Assembly (NCBI GenBank): GCA_000721275.1
Contig: JOFO01000007.1
Location: 1-64,000, forward strand
Source of the DNA: Microtetraspora glauca
GTDB lineage: Bacteria; Actinomycetota; Actinomycetes; Streptomycetales; Streptomycetaceae
Direction: 5' to 3'
Length of the DNA: 64,000 nt
Shown: piece after piece, positions 40,658 through 48,811 of the stretch
How the letters are laid out: every line of letters begins with the position of its first letter
Position numbering within the stretch: position 1 is the first letter of the stretch
Notes under the pieces: model-generated
The model's database searches: none
What the model saw: only the letters and a program-made list of their open reading frames with translations
Told to the model about the DNA's origin: nothing
Position numbers and translations under genes: made by a program

Positions 40658-42736
40658 ATGGAAGAGCCGCGTCGCCTCGGCGGCCGGTACGAGCTGGGCT
40701 CGGTGCTCGGCCGCGGTGGCATGGCCGAGGTGTACCTCGCCCAGGACACCCGGCTCGGCCGCACCGTCGCCGTGAAGACGCTGCGGGCCGACCTCGCCCG
40801 TGACCCGTCCTTCCAGGCCCGGTTCCGCCGTGAGGCACAGTCCGCCGCCTCCCTGAACCACCCGGCGATCGTCGCGGTCTACGACACCGGCGAGGACTAC
40901 GTCGACGGGGTGTCCATCCCGTACATCGTGATGGAGTACGTCGACGGCTCGACCCTCCGCGAGCTGCTGCACTCCGGCCGCAAGCTGCTGCCCGAGCGCA
41001 CCCTGGAGATGACCGTCGGCATCCTCCAGGCCCTGGAGTACTCGCACCGCGCCGGCATCGTGCACCGCGACATCAAGCCCGCGAACGTGATGCTGACCCG
41101 CACCGGCCAGGTCAAGGTCATGGACTTCGGCATCGCGCGCGCCATGGGCGACGCGGGCATGACCATGACGCAGACCGCCGCGGTCATCGGCACCGCCCAG
41201 TACCTCTCCCCGGAGCAGGCCAAGGGCGAGCAGGTCGACGCCCGCTCCGACCTGTACTCCACCGGCTGCCTGCTGTACGAACTGCTCACCGTCCGGCCGC
41301 CGTTCATCGGCGACTCGCCCGTGGCCGTCGCGTACCAGCACGTCCGCGAGGAGCCGCAGCCGCCGAGCAACTTCGACCCCGAGATCACGCCCGAGATGGA
41401 CGCCATCGTCCTGAAGGCGCTGGTCAAGGACCCCGACTACCGCTACCAGTCCGCCGACGAGATGCGCGCGGACATCGAGGCGTGCCTCGACGGGCAGCCG
41501 GTGGCGGCCGCCGCCGCGATGGGCATGGCGGCCCCGGCGTACAACGGCTACGGCTACCCGCCGGAGGACCAGCCGACGACGGCGCTGCGCCAGGCCGACC
41601 CGGTGGGCCAGACCTCGATGATGCCGCCGGTCCCGCCGGACGGCGGGGGCTACGGCGGGTACGACGGCTACGACGACCGCCCGGACCGCCGCCGCGGCGG
41701 CCAGAAGAAGTCGAACGCCTCGACGATCCTGCTGGCGCTCTGCGGTGTCCTGGTCCTGGTCGGCGCGATCTTCATCGCCCAGTACCTGCTGAACACCGAC
41801 GACACCCCGCAGCAGACGACGGTGCCGCAGCTCGTCGGCCAGAAGCTGGACGACGCCCAGCGGGCCGCCACCAACGCCCAGGTGAAGGTGGTCGAGGCGG
41901 GCAGCGAGCGCTGCGACCAGCCCACCGGGGCGATCTGCCGGCAGAACCCGGCCGCGGACGGCTCCAGCAAGATGGAGGTCAACGCCTCGATCCAGGTGTG
42001 GGTCTCCGAGGGCGCGCCGCTCGTGGAGGTCCCGGACGTCCAGGAGCAGTCGCTGGAGCGGGCCCGGGAGACCCTGGAGGGCAAGGGCTTCAAGGTCAAG
42101 GTCGAGGAGGAGGAGTCCGACGAGGACCCCGGCACGGTGCTGCGGCAGAACCCGCAGAACGGCACCAAGGCCGAGAAGAACTCCGAGGTCACCCTCACCG
42201 TCGCCAAGCAGAAGCTGACGCAGCTGCCGGACGTCCGCAACCGCGACATCAGCCTGGCGCTCCAGCAGCTGAACGGGCTCGGCTTCAGCAACGTGAAGCA
42301 GGAGGAGGTCGACAACGACCAGCCCAAGGGCACGGTCGTGGACCAGTCCCCCGGCGGCCCCAGCAACCAGCCGCTCGACGTGCAGATCACCCTGAAGGTC
42401 TCCAAGGGCCCGGCCGTCCAGCAGATCACGATCCCCGGCGACATCGTCGGCAAGACGCTCAAGGAGGTCCGGGACAACCTCCAGGGCCAGGGCGTCGCGG
42501 TCACCGTGGTCGGCGTCGACAAGGACGACGCCCAGGTGCGCCAGTCGCTCCCGACTCCGGGCTCGCAGGTCAAGCAGGGCGACACGGTCACCCTGGTCAC
42601 CGTCGAAGCGGGCGGCGGCAACCCCGGCGGGGGCAACCCCGGCGGCGGCAACAACGGCGGCGGCGGCGACCAGCAGCAGCCCGGCGACCAGCAGGGCGAC
42701 GGCAACAACGGGGAGATCGGCGGCTGGTTCGACTAG
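40658..42736 (+). CDS. pknB: PASTA-domain Ser/Thr kinase PknB
   Basis: A 692-aa receptor kinase. The kinase domain (about residues 10-275) has GRGGMAEVYLA, VAVKTL, HRDIKPANVML, DFGIARAMG and GTAQYLSPEQAKG. A Gly/Tyr/Pro juxtamembrane linker leads to a helix at about 354-378 (STILLALCGVLVLVGAIFIAQYLL), then four PASTA repeats that bind muropeptide or lipid II, and a Gly/Asn/Gln tail. It senses wall state and phosphorylates Fha proteins and division factors. The ATG at 40658 fits conservation (MEEPRRLGGRYELG) better than the upstream start. Confidence 0.96.
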   Translation: MEEPRRLGGRYELGSVLGRGGMAEVYLAQDTRLGRTVAVKTLRADLARDPSFQARFRREAQSAASLNHPAIVAVYDTGEDYVDGVSIPYIVMEYVDGSTLRELLHSGRKLLPERTLEMTVGILQALEYSHRAGIVHRDIKPANVMLTRTGQVKVMDFGIARAMGDAGMTMTQTAAVIGTAQYLSPEQAKGEQVDARSDLYSTGCLLYELLTVRPPFIGDSPVAVAYQHVREEPQPPSNFDPEITPEMDAIVLKALVKDPDYRYQSADEMRADIEACLDGQPVAAAAAMGMAAPAYNGYGYPPEDQPTTALRQADPVGQTSMMPPVPPDGGGYGGYDGYDDRPDRRRGGQKKSNASTILLALCGVLVLVGAIFIAQYLLNTDDTPQQTTVPQLVGQKLDDAQRAATNAQVKVVEAGSERCDQPTGAICRQNPAADGSSKMEVNASIQVWVSEGAPLVEVPDVQEQSLERARETLEGKGFKVKVEEEESDEDPGTVLRQNPQNGTKAEKNSEVTLTVAKQKLTQLPDVRNRDISLALQQLNGLGFSNVKQEEVDNDQPKGTVVDQSPGGPSNQPLDVQITLKVSKGPAVQQITIPGDIVGKTLKEVRDNLQGQGVAVTVVGVDKDDAQVRQSLPTPGSQVKQGDTVTLVTVEAGGGNPGGGNPGGGNNGGGGDQQQPGDQQGDGNNGEIGGWFD

Positions 42737-42754
42737 CCCCGCCTCGCGCGTACG

Positions 42755-42809
42755 AAGGGGAGAGCCCCGGAGTCCTGTCACAGGTACAGGACTCCCGGGC
42801 TCTCCCCTT
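42755..42809. terminator. Bidirectional terminator between pknB and srtE2
   Basis: A 24-bp stem with one mismatch: AAGGGGAGAGCCCC... (42755-42778) pairs with ...GGGCTCTCCCCTT (42786-42809), loop CACAGGT. It serves convergent genes. Confidence 0.92.
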
Positions 42810-42823
42810 CTGTCGCTCGCGGC

Positions 42824-43501
42824 TCAGCGGAGTTCGGCCGGCGGGGTGCGGTTCGCGTCGACCTTCTCGGTGCGGGCCAGCTCGCCCCAGACGATGAAGC
42901 GGTAGTCCGAGGTGTACATCGGGGTGCAGGTGGTGAGGGTGATGTACCGGCCGGGCTTCGTCTTCCCGGACTCCTTCGGGACCGGCTGGAGGACGTCCAC
43001 GTTGTACTTCGTGGTCTCCGGGAGGGTCTTGTACACCTTGTAGACGTACCAGGTGTCCTTGGACTCGAAGACGATCGGGTCGCCGTTCTTCAGCTTGTGG
43101 ATGTTGTGGAACTTGGCGCCGTGGCCGTCGCGGTGGGCGGCGAGGGTGAAGTTGCCCTCCTCGTCCTGCGGAAGGGCGGACTTGACCGGCTCGGTGTAGT
43201 AGCCAGCGACGCCGTTGTTGAGGACGGAGCTCTCCGTGCCGCGCTTCACGAGGATCTCGTCGCCGCCGAAGGCGGGGACGTGCAGGAAGCCGAGGCCGCC
43301 CTTGGTGTCCAGGGCACCGGGCCCCTGGTCGGCCCATTCGCCGCGGACCTGGGCGCCTTCCTTGTCGGCGGCGCGGTCGGCGAGGACGTTCGTCCACCAC
43401 AGCGAGTAGACGACGAAGAGTCCGAGCACGAGGCCGGCTGTGATGAGGAGTTCACCGAAGACGCTGATGATCCCGGCGATCCGGTTGCGCGCACGTGACA
43501 C
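42824..43501 (-). CDS. srtE2: Class E sortase (SrtE2-like)
   Basis: A 225-aa membrane sortase. The N-terminal helix (ISVFGELLITAGLVLGLFVVYSLWW) leads to the beta-barrel with His in LAAHRDGHGAKFHNIHKL, the catalytic Cys in ITLTTCTPMYTSDYRFIVWGEL, and the active-site Arg in DYRF. Class E enzymes in Streptomyces anchor LAXTG proteins such as long chaplins. GTG start; 36 bp after the second sortase gene on the same strand. Its order next to pknB matches the srtE2 position in S. coelicolor, the basis of the symbol. Confidence 0.9.
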   Translation of the reverse strand: MSRARNRIAGIISVFGELLITAGLVLGLFVVYSLWWTNVLADRAADKEGAQVRGEWADQGPGALDTKGGLGFLHVPAFGGDEILVKRGTESSVLNNGVAGYYTEPVKSALPQDEEGNFTLAAHRDGHGAKFHNIHKLKNGDPIVFESKDTWYVYKVYKTLPETTKYNVDVLQPVPKESGKTKPGRYITLTTCTPMYTSDYRFIVWGELARTEKVDANRTPPAELR

Positions 43502-43537
43502 TGGGTCGGCCCTCGTCCCTTCTGGAGGTGTGGGGTC

Positions 43538-44761
43538 TCAGCCTACGAGCGCGCTCGGCTTTCCCTTGCTGCGCGGCCGTTCCTCGACCAGCTTTCCCCA
43601 GACGATCATGCGGTAGGTGCTGGTGAACTCGGGCGTGCAGGTGGTCAGGGTGATGTACCGGCCGGGTTCGGTGAAGCCGGAGCCCTTGGGGATCGGGTCG
43701 ATGACGGCGATGTTGGAGGGCGCGGTCTGCGGCAGGATGCTCGCCATCGCGTAGGTGTAGTAGGCGTCCTGGGTCTCGACCACGATCGGATCGCCGGGCT
43801 TGAGGCGGTTGATGTAGCGGAACGGTTCGCCGTGGGTGTTGCGGTGGCCGGCGACCGCGAAGTTGCCCTGCTTGTCGGAGGGCATGGCGGTCTTCAGCTT
43901 GCCCTCGCCGTAGTGGCCGACCATGCCCTTGTCGAGGACCTTGGTCTTGTCGATGCCCTCGGCGACGGGGACGACGACGTCGAGCTTGGGGATGTGCATG
44001 ATGGCGAAGCCCTCGCCGGGGGCGAAGACGTCCGGCTTGGACTCGCCCTTGGCCCAGGTGTCCTCGATCCGTTCCTTGGCCTGGTTGGTCTCCTGGCCGG
44101 CGAGGACGTTCGTCCACCACAGCTGGTAGGCGACGAAGAGGAGCATGACGACGCCGAGGGTGATGAACAGCTCGCCGACGACGACGCCGACGCTGTCCTT
44201 GGCCGCCTTCGCCTCGCGGGCGGCCCGGCGGGCCTCGACGCGGGTGAGGGGGCGTGCCGGGGCGTCGCCACCGGTTCCGGCGGCCGGTGCGGCGGCCTTG
44301 CGGGGCTTCCCGCGGCCCTGCTTGGCGGCGGCCCGGCGCCGCTCGGCCCGTCCCGGCCCGGGAAGGGGCTCCACGGGCCGCGGCGCCTCCTCGACGACCT
44401 CGGGCAGCTGCTGGGTCTCCCCGGCCCCGTACGCCTCACGTATGGGCTCGTACGCGGCCTCCCGCGCGGCCTCGGGGACGTGCGGCGCGTGTGGCACCCG
44501 CGGGGCCTGCGGGGCGGGGGTGGCGTGGGGAGCCTGCGGGGTCCCGTACGCGTACGGCGCCCGGTCGGCCGCGTACCCGCCGTCGTAGCCCTCGTAGCCC
44601 TGGTGCGGGGCCTGGGCGTACGGCTGCGTCCCCTCCTGGTACGGGTGGGGATACGGCTCCTGCTGCCCGTACCCGTACGGCTGCGGGGCTCCCTGCTCCT
44701 CGGGTATCGGCTCGTCTCCCGGCTGCCCCGAGGGCCGGAACCACGGCGAGCCCGTCGTCAC
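43538..44761 (-). CDS. srtE1: Class E sortase with long N-terminal cytoplasmic region (SrtE1-like)
   Basis: A 407-aa sortase. The first ~190 residues are Pro/Gln/Tyr/Ala-rich and then basic, expected to be cytoplasmic and disordered, followed by a helix (VVVGELFITLGVVMLLFVAYQLWW) and the sortase barrel. His is in VAGHRNTHGEPFRYINRL, the catalytic Cys in ITLTTCTPEFTSTYRMIVWGKL. The GTG overlaps the stop of the amidotransferase gene (GTGA), which fixes the start at 44761. With srtE2 it makes a tandem pair whose substrates are not encoded here. Confidence 0.92.
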   Translation of the reverse strand: MTTGSPWFRPSGQPGDEPIPEEQGAPQPYGYGQQEPYPHPYQEGTQPYAQAPHQGYEGYDGGYAADRAPYAYGTPQAPHATPAPQAPRVPHAPHVPEAAREAAYEPIREAYGAGETQQLPEVVEEAPRPVEPLPGPGRAERRRAAAKQGRGKPRKAAAPAAGTGGDAPARPLTRVEARRAAREAKAAKDSVGVVVGELFITLGVVMLLFVAYQLWWTNVLAGQETNQAKERIEDTWAKGESKPDVFAPGEGFAIMHIPKLDVVVPVAEGIDKTKVLDKGMVGHYGEGKLKTAMPSDKQGNFAVAGHRNTHGEPFRYINRLKPGDPIVVETQDAYYTYAMASILPQTAPSNIAVIDPIPKGSGFTEPGRYITLTTCTPEFTSTYRMIVWGKLVEERPRSKGKPSALVG

Positions 44762-45396
44762 GCGACGGCCTTGCCCACCACCGGCGCGAGCCCCGCCGAC
44801 CGGCCGACCGCTCCCTCGTCTCCGCACTGCTCCAGCCAGTTGGCGAGCATCAGGTGGCCGTGCTCGGTGAGCACCGACTCGGGGTGGAACTGGACGCCCT
44901 CGACGGGCAGTTCGCGGTGGCGGAGGCCCATGATGATGCCGTCCTCGGTCCGCGCGGTCACTTCGAGCTCGGCGGGGAGGTCGGCCGGTTCGGCGGCCAG
45001 CGAGTGGTAGCGGGTGGCGGTGAACGGCGAGGGGAGGCCGGCGAAGACGCCCTTGCCCTCGTGGAGGACGGGGGAGGTCTTGCCGTGCAGCAGCTCGGGG
45101 GCGCGGTCGACGACGCCGCCGTAGGCGACGGCCATGGACTGCATGCCGAGGCAGACGCCGAAGACCGGCACCCCGGTGGCGGCGCAGTGCCGGACCATGT
45201 CGATGCAGACGCCGGCCTGCTCGGGGGCGCCCGGGCCGGGCGACAGCAGCACGCCGTCGAAGCCGTCCTGCGCGTGGCTCAGCTCCACCTCGTCGTTGCG
45301 GAGCACTTCGCACTCGGCGCCGAGCTGGTACAGGTACTGCACGAGGTTGAAGACGAAGCTGTCGTAGTTGTCGACGACGAGAATTCGCGCGCTCAC
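44758..45396 (-). CDS. Glutamine amidotransferase, aminodeoxychorismate/anthranilate synthase component II
   Basis: A 212-aa class I glutaminase (PabA/TrpG). ILVVDNYDSFVFNLVQYLYQLG starts the protein, the nucleophile is Cys in VFGVCLGMQSMAVAYGG, and the His-Glu pair lies in VEGVQFHPESVLTEHG. It supplies ammonia for 4-amino-4-deoxychorismate or anthranilate; the chorismate-binding partner is not adjacent. The longer frame upstream is not conserved; the GTG at 45396 overlaps the stop of the small membrane gene by GTGA. Its stop overlaps srtE1. Confidence 0.92.
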   Translation of the reverse strand: MSARILVVDNYDSFVFNLVQYLYQLGAECEVLRNDEVELSHAQDGFDGVLLSPGPGAPEQAGVCIDMVRHCAATGVPVFGVCLGMQSMAVAYGGVVDRAPELLHGKTSPVLHEGKGVFAGLPSPFTATRYHSLAAEPADLPAELEVTARTEDGIIMGLRHRELPVEGVQFHPESVLTEHGHLMLANWLEQCGDEGAVGRSAGLAPVVGKAVA

Positions 45397-45554
45397 TGGC
45401 CGTCCACCGTCACATCGTTGAACGGAAGCAGAGGCTCCGCCCAGGGGAACACGTACTGGAAGAGCACGTAGACGACCGCGAGGACCAGCACGACCGAGAT
45501 CAGCGCCTTCACCCAGGCGTTGCCCGGCAGATGCCGCCAGATCCATCCGTACAT
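45393..45554 (-). CDS. 53-aa single-pass membrane protein
   Basis: A small gene read as MYGWIWRHLPGNAWVKALIS, then a hydrophobic stretch (VVLVLAVVYVLFQYVFPWA), then a short tail ending DVTVDGQ. One membrane helix at about residues 17-38 with an aromatic N-terminus. The ATG at 45554 begins the operon and the TGA overlaps the GTG of the amidotransferase gene, strong support that it is real. Similar tiny proteins are found at this locus in Streptomyces; the function is not known to me. Confidence 0.85.
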   Translation of the reverse strand: MYGWIWRHLPGNAWVKALISVVLVLAVVYVLFQYVFPWAEPLLPFNDVTVDGQ

Positions 45555-45634
45555 GACGTCCGACGCCCCTTCCGTTCGTTACGGGCACCAGAGTACGGGG
45601 CGCGGGGGGCGCCGTGGGGAAGCTGTCCGAAGCC

Positions 45635-45643
45635 TGTGGACAA
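45635..45643 (-). promoter_or_regulatory. DnaA box TTGTCCACA
   Basis: The plus strand reads TGTGGACAA, an exact match in the 109-bp gap between the small membrane gene and the DUF881 gene. Confidence 0.55.
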
Positions 45644-45663
45644 CCGGGCTCGGGCGGCGCTGC

Positions 45664-46443
45664 TCAGGCGGCGGGCTCGGCGTAGTGGAGGTCGACGGCG
45701 CCGGTGTAGCCGGGGAGGGTCACGTTCTTGTGGTCGTCGACCTTCCAGCCGAGCCCGTACGCCTTCACGTAGAGCTGGTAGTTCTGGAGCGCCGGCGAGT
45801 CGGCGAGGGCCTTGTCGAGCTTCCCCCGGTCGCCGACGGCGGTGATCTTGTACGGGGGCGAGTAGACGCGGCCCTGGAGGATCAGGGTGTTGCCGACGCA
45901 GCGGACCGCGCTGGTGGAGATGAGCCGCTGGTCCATGACGCGGATGCCCTCGGCGCCGCCCGCCCACAGGGCGTTGACGACGGCCTGGAGGTCCTGCTGG
46001 TGGATGACCAGGTCGTTGGCCTGCGGGTCGGGGTAGCCGGGGGCGGCCTGGGCACCGGGCGGGGCGTCGTTCAGGGTGACGGTGAGGCCGGCGCCGGAGA
46101 CCTCGGCGGTGCCCGCGGCGGCCTCCAGGGCCTTCAGCCTGCGGTCCTCGGCGGCGGTGGAGCCGTCGTCGCGGGCGGCCAGGGAGTCGACCTCGCCGCG
46201 CAGGGCGGCGGTGGTCTCGTCGAGGCCGGCGTTCTTGTGGCTGCGCTCCTCGATGAGGTCGGAGAGCCGCAGCAGGGAGCCGTCGGTGCGGAGGTTGGTG
46301 CCCTTGGCGGTGTTGAAGCTCGTGACGAAGAGCAGGCCGGCGAGGGCGAAGACGGCAAGGGTCAGCAGCCGGACGGGGCGCCACCTGGAGGTGCGGCCCG
46401 GTCCGGCGGGGGGTTCGCCCGGAGTGCCGGCGGAATTGCTCAA
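45664..46443 (-). CDS. DUF881 family membrane protein
   Basis: A 259-aa protein with one helix near the N-terminus ([20 protein letters not shown]), a short coiled coil ([35 protein letters not shown]), and an outside domain [12 protein letters not shown]... [58 protein letters not shown]881 genes sit beside crgA and other division genes in actinobacteria; the role is unproven. It apparently begins with TTG at 46443 and has only a weak ribosome binding site. Divergent from crgA. Confidence 0.88.
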   Translation of the reverse strand: MSNSAGTPGEPPAGPGRTSRWRPVRLLTLAVFALAGLLFVTSFNTAKGTNLRTDGSLLRLSDLIEERSHKNAGLDETTAALRGEVDSLAARDDGSTAAEDRRLKALEAAAGTAEVSGAGLTVTLNDAPPGAQAAPGYPDPQANDLVIHQQDLQAVVNALWAGGAEGIRVMDQRLISTSAVRCVGNTLILQGRVYSPPYKITAVGDRGKLDKALADSPALQNYQLYVKAYGLGWKVDDHKNVTLPGYTGAVDLHYAEPAA

Positions 46444-46583
46444 CGTACCCTGATCCCCTTCTGCGCCGCGGAACCACTACGCTAACGGACGCCCGGGGGG
46501 CGCAGTCGAGCTGCTACGTCACATCCCGGCGCCAGCCACAGTTCCCTGCGCGGTCACGCAGCGCATCGACAGGAGAGTCCCTC

Positions 46584-46838
46584 GTGCCGAAGTCACGGAT
46601 CCGCAAGAAGGCCGACTACACGCCGCCGCCGGCGAAGCAGGCCGCCAACATCAAGCTGACGAACCGCAGCTGGGTCGCTCCGGTGATGCTGGCGCTGTTC
46701 GCCATCGGCCTGGTGTGGATCGTGGTCTTCTACGTCACCGACGGTTCGCTTCCGATCGAGTCGATCCGGAACTGGAACATCGTGGTCGGCTTCGGTTTCA
46801 TCGCCGCCGGGTTCGGTGTCTCCACCCAGTGGAAGTGA
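46584..46838 (+). CDS. crgA: Cell division protein CrgA
   Basis: An 84-aa protein with a basic N-terminus ([19 protein letters not shown]) and two membrane helices ([19 protein letters not shown] and [18 protein letters not shown]). CrgA coordinates septum formation in Streptomyces, influencing FtsZ ring assembly at sporulation, and bridges divisome proteins in mycobacteria. ATG with AGGAGAG upstream. A single-gene unit ending before the DnaA-box cluster. Confidence 0.96.
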   Translation: MPKSRIRKKADYTPPPAKQAANIKLTNRSWVAPVMLALFAIGLVWIVVFYVTDGSLPIESIRNWNIVVGFGFIAAGFGVSTQWK

Positions 46839-46918
46839 GCCCGTAGCGGCGGGGAAGCGAGCCGCGGCGACGGGCGCTTAGCGGGTCCGCCCGGCTGCCG
46901 TCAAGCTCACCCCAGAGT

Positions 46919-47154
46919 TTATCCACAGCGTTGTGCACAGCACTGGATAACTTACGAAGATCTGTGGATAACTCGCACCGGGTTGACGCCGGTATGACCG
47001 CGAGGACCGCCTCAGTATCGACGGACGCCCCCTGCCTCCCGGGAGAAATCCCAGGTCAGAGGCAGGGGGCTCCGTCACACCCAGGGTGGTGGGGAGAACC
47101 CGCCGCACACTGTGGATAACTCTGGGGAAAGCTCTTCTCCCCAGCTCGTCCACA
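46919..47154. promoter_or_regulatory. Cluster of DnaA boxes downstream of crgA
   Basis: Three perfect 9-mers: TTATCCACA at 46919-46927 (plus), and TGTGGATAA at 46963-46971 and 47111-47119 (minus-strand boxes). TCGTCCACA at 47146-47154 fits the relaxed Streptomyces consensus, and partial boxes lie at about 46934 and 46944. All lie in the 327-bp non-coding gap between convergent crgA and the rhomboid gene. It could titrate DnaA near oriC; there is no AT-rich unwinding element, so it is not an origin by itself. Confidence 0.7.
47021..47075. terminator. Long nested hairpin within the DnaA-box cluster
   Basis: GCCCCCTGCCTC (47027-47038) pairs perfectly with GAGGCAGGGGGC (47059-47070). Outer arms ACGGA/TCCGT extend it past a bulged C, and GGGA-N4-TCCC adds an inner stem. 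Likely bidirectional terminator for crgA and the rhomboid gene. Confidence 0.85.
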
Positions 47155-47165
47155 GGCCTCTGCGC

Positions 47166-48032
47166 TCAGGTGAGCGCCATCGTACGGGCCACGACCACGC
47201 CCGCCTCGATCAGCAGCAGCAGTCCACAGGCGCCGTACTGGATCAGCTCCCGGCGGGCCCGGGGCGCCTGCACGAGGACGTACGTCAGCACGAGACCGGC
47301 CACCAGTCCCCCCACGTGCGCCTCCCAGGAGATCCCCGGACGGGTGAATGTCAGCAACAGGGACAGGGCCACGAAGAGGGCCACCGGCCGCATGTCCTGA
47401 CGGCGCCGGCGGGCCAGCACCACCCACGCCCCGATGAGGCCGTAGACGATGCCCGAGGCCCCCAGCGAGGGCTGGTTCGGCGCCGCGACCGTGTAGGCGA
47501 GGACCGATCCCGCCAGGCCGGTGATCAGGCACAGCAGCGCGTACCGGGACCGGCCCAGCTCGGGCTCGACGATCCCGCCGATCACCCACAGGCCCAGCAG
47601 GTTGAAGAGGATGTGCCACGGCTCCTGGTGCAGCACCGTGGCGGTGAGGAGCCGGTACCACTCGCCGTCCGCGACGCCCACGACCTCGCCGAGCAGCGGG
47701 TTGTACGCGTACCCGATCAGCACCAGCTCGTCCACGAACCGGTCGCCGAGGATCAGCACCGGCAGGTAGACGGCCGCGCAGATCCCAATGAGGACCTTGG
47801 TGACCAGCCGGTCGTCCGTCCGGACCCGGCCGCCGGCCAGCGTCCGCGGCCGGTTCGCGTCCGCCGCGTGCCCGGTGCCGGACCCGCCGCGGACGCAGTC
47901 GGGGCACTGGAAGCCGACCGAGGCCGAGACCATGCACTGCGGACAGATGGGCTTCTCGCAGCGGGCGCACCGGATGCCCGTCTCGGTGTCGGGGTGGCGG
48001 TAGCAGGGCTGGAGTCCGGCCTGCGCGTCCAT
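47166..48032 (-). CDS. Rhomboid family intramembrane serine protease with zinc-finger N-terminus
   Basis: A 288-aa protease. The N-terminal ~45 residues are a B-box-like zinc module (CYRHPDTETGIRCARCEKPICPQCMVSASVGFQCPDC). The six-helix rhomboid core has HQEPWHILFNLLGLWVIGG (oxyanion Asn), the catalytic Ser in SLGASGIVYGLIGAWVV, and His in WEAHVGGLVAGLVL. It cuts transmembrane helices; the substrate is unknown. The ATG at 48032 is only 23 bp after the cyclophilin gene, so they probably form one transcript. Confidence 0.93.
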   Translation of the reverse strand: MDAQAGLQPCYRHPDTETGIRCARCEKPICPQCMVSASVGFQCPDCVRGGSGTGHAADANRPRTLAGGRVRTDDRLVTKVLIGICAAVYLPVLILGDRFVDELVLIGYAYNPLLGEVVGVADGEWYRLLTATVLHQEPWHILFNLLGLWVIGGIVEPELGRSRYALLCLITGLAGSVLAYTVAAPNQPSLGASGIVYGLIGAWVVLARRRRQDMRPVALFVALSLLLTFTRPGISWEAHVGGLVAGLVLTYVLVQAPRARRELIQYGACGLLLLIEAGVVVARTMALT

Positions 48033-48055
48033 GGGCGGGGTCCCGTCCTTCCCGG

Positions 48056-48580
48056 TCAGCGCTGCTCGATCACCACGGACTCGACCACCACGTCCTCCAG
48101 CGGCCGCTGGGTCTGCGGGTCGGTGGGCACGGCCGCGATCGCGTCCACGACGGCCCGGCTCTTCGGGTCCACGACCTCGCCGAAGATCGTGTGCTTGCGG
48201 TTCAGCCAGGTCGCCGGGCCGACCGTGATGAAGAACTGCGAGCCGTTGGTGCCCGGCCCCGCGTTCGCCATCGCCAGCAGGTACGGCCGGTCGAACCACA
48301 GCTCGGGATGGAACTCGTCCGCGAACTCGTACCCCGGGCCGCCCGTGCCCGTGCCCAGCGGATCGCCGCCCTGGATCATGAAGTCGCCGATGACGCGGTG
48401 GAAGACCGTGCCGTCGTAGAGCGGGTCGGAGGAGACCCGGCCGGTGCCCGGGTGGGTCCACTCGCGCTCGCCCGAGGCGAGCTCGACGAAGTTGCGCACC
48501 GTCTTCGGCGCGTGGAACGGCAGCAGGCGCACCTCGATGTCGCCCGCGCTGGTCTTGAGGATCGCGTGCGGCATCGCCAC
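48056..48580 (-). CDS. Cyclophilin-type peptidyl-prolyl isomerase
   Basis: A 174-aa cytoplasmic PPIase. VFHRVIGDFMIQGGDPLGTGTGGPGYEFADEF holds the catalytic Arg and Gln, LAMANAGPGTNGSQFFITVGPATWLNRKHTIFGEV completes the proline pocket. No signal peptide. GTG start with GGGAGGGG six bases upstream. It accelerates proline isomerisation in folding. Divergent from the DUF5324 gene across a gap with repeated GCATGC palindromes. Confidence 0.95.
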   Translation of the reverse strand: MAMPHAILKTSAGDIEVRLLPFHAPKTVRNFVELASGEREWTHPGTGRVSSDPLYDGTVFHRVIGDFMIQGGDPLGTGTGGPGYEFADEFHPELWFDRPYLLAMANAGPGTNGSQFFITVGPATWLNRKHTIFGEVVDPKSRAVVDAIAAVPTDPQTQRPLEDVVVESVVIEQR

Positions 48581-48659
48581 GGTCCGCCCCTCCCTGATCG
48601 TGCGTCACGCCGCGGAACGGAACGCCTCACGCGCCGGCGGCTCTGGCGAGTCGATCCTC

Positions 48660-48756
48660 GCATGCCCCGGTACGGCCGTCGGCATGCCTCGCGTCCCCCG
48701 CATGCCCCGGATGCCCGCCCCGCATGCCGGACCGCGCTCCGGCAGGCATGATGCCG
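48660..48756. repeat. Array of GCATGCC repeats in a divergent promoter gap
   Basis: GCATGCC occurs at 48660, 48682, 48700 and 48722 (starts 22, 18 and 22 bp apart), and GGCAT-G-ATGCC follows at 48746-48756. GCATGC is itself palindromic, so each copy could bind a dimer. The array fills most of the gap between the cyclophilin and DUF5324 genes. Confidence 0.7.
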
Positions 48757-48811
48757 AAAAGGATGGAAAGGCGAAAACCCGACATCGCTCGCCACCGAGG
48801 AGGAGGAACCC

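Noticed and set aside
46919..47154. The DnaA-box cluster as oriC
   Set aside because: Too few boxes, no dnaA or dnaN beside it, and gyrA lies at the far right; oriC should be beyond the window.
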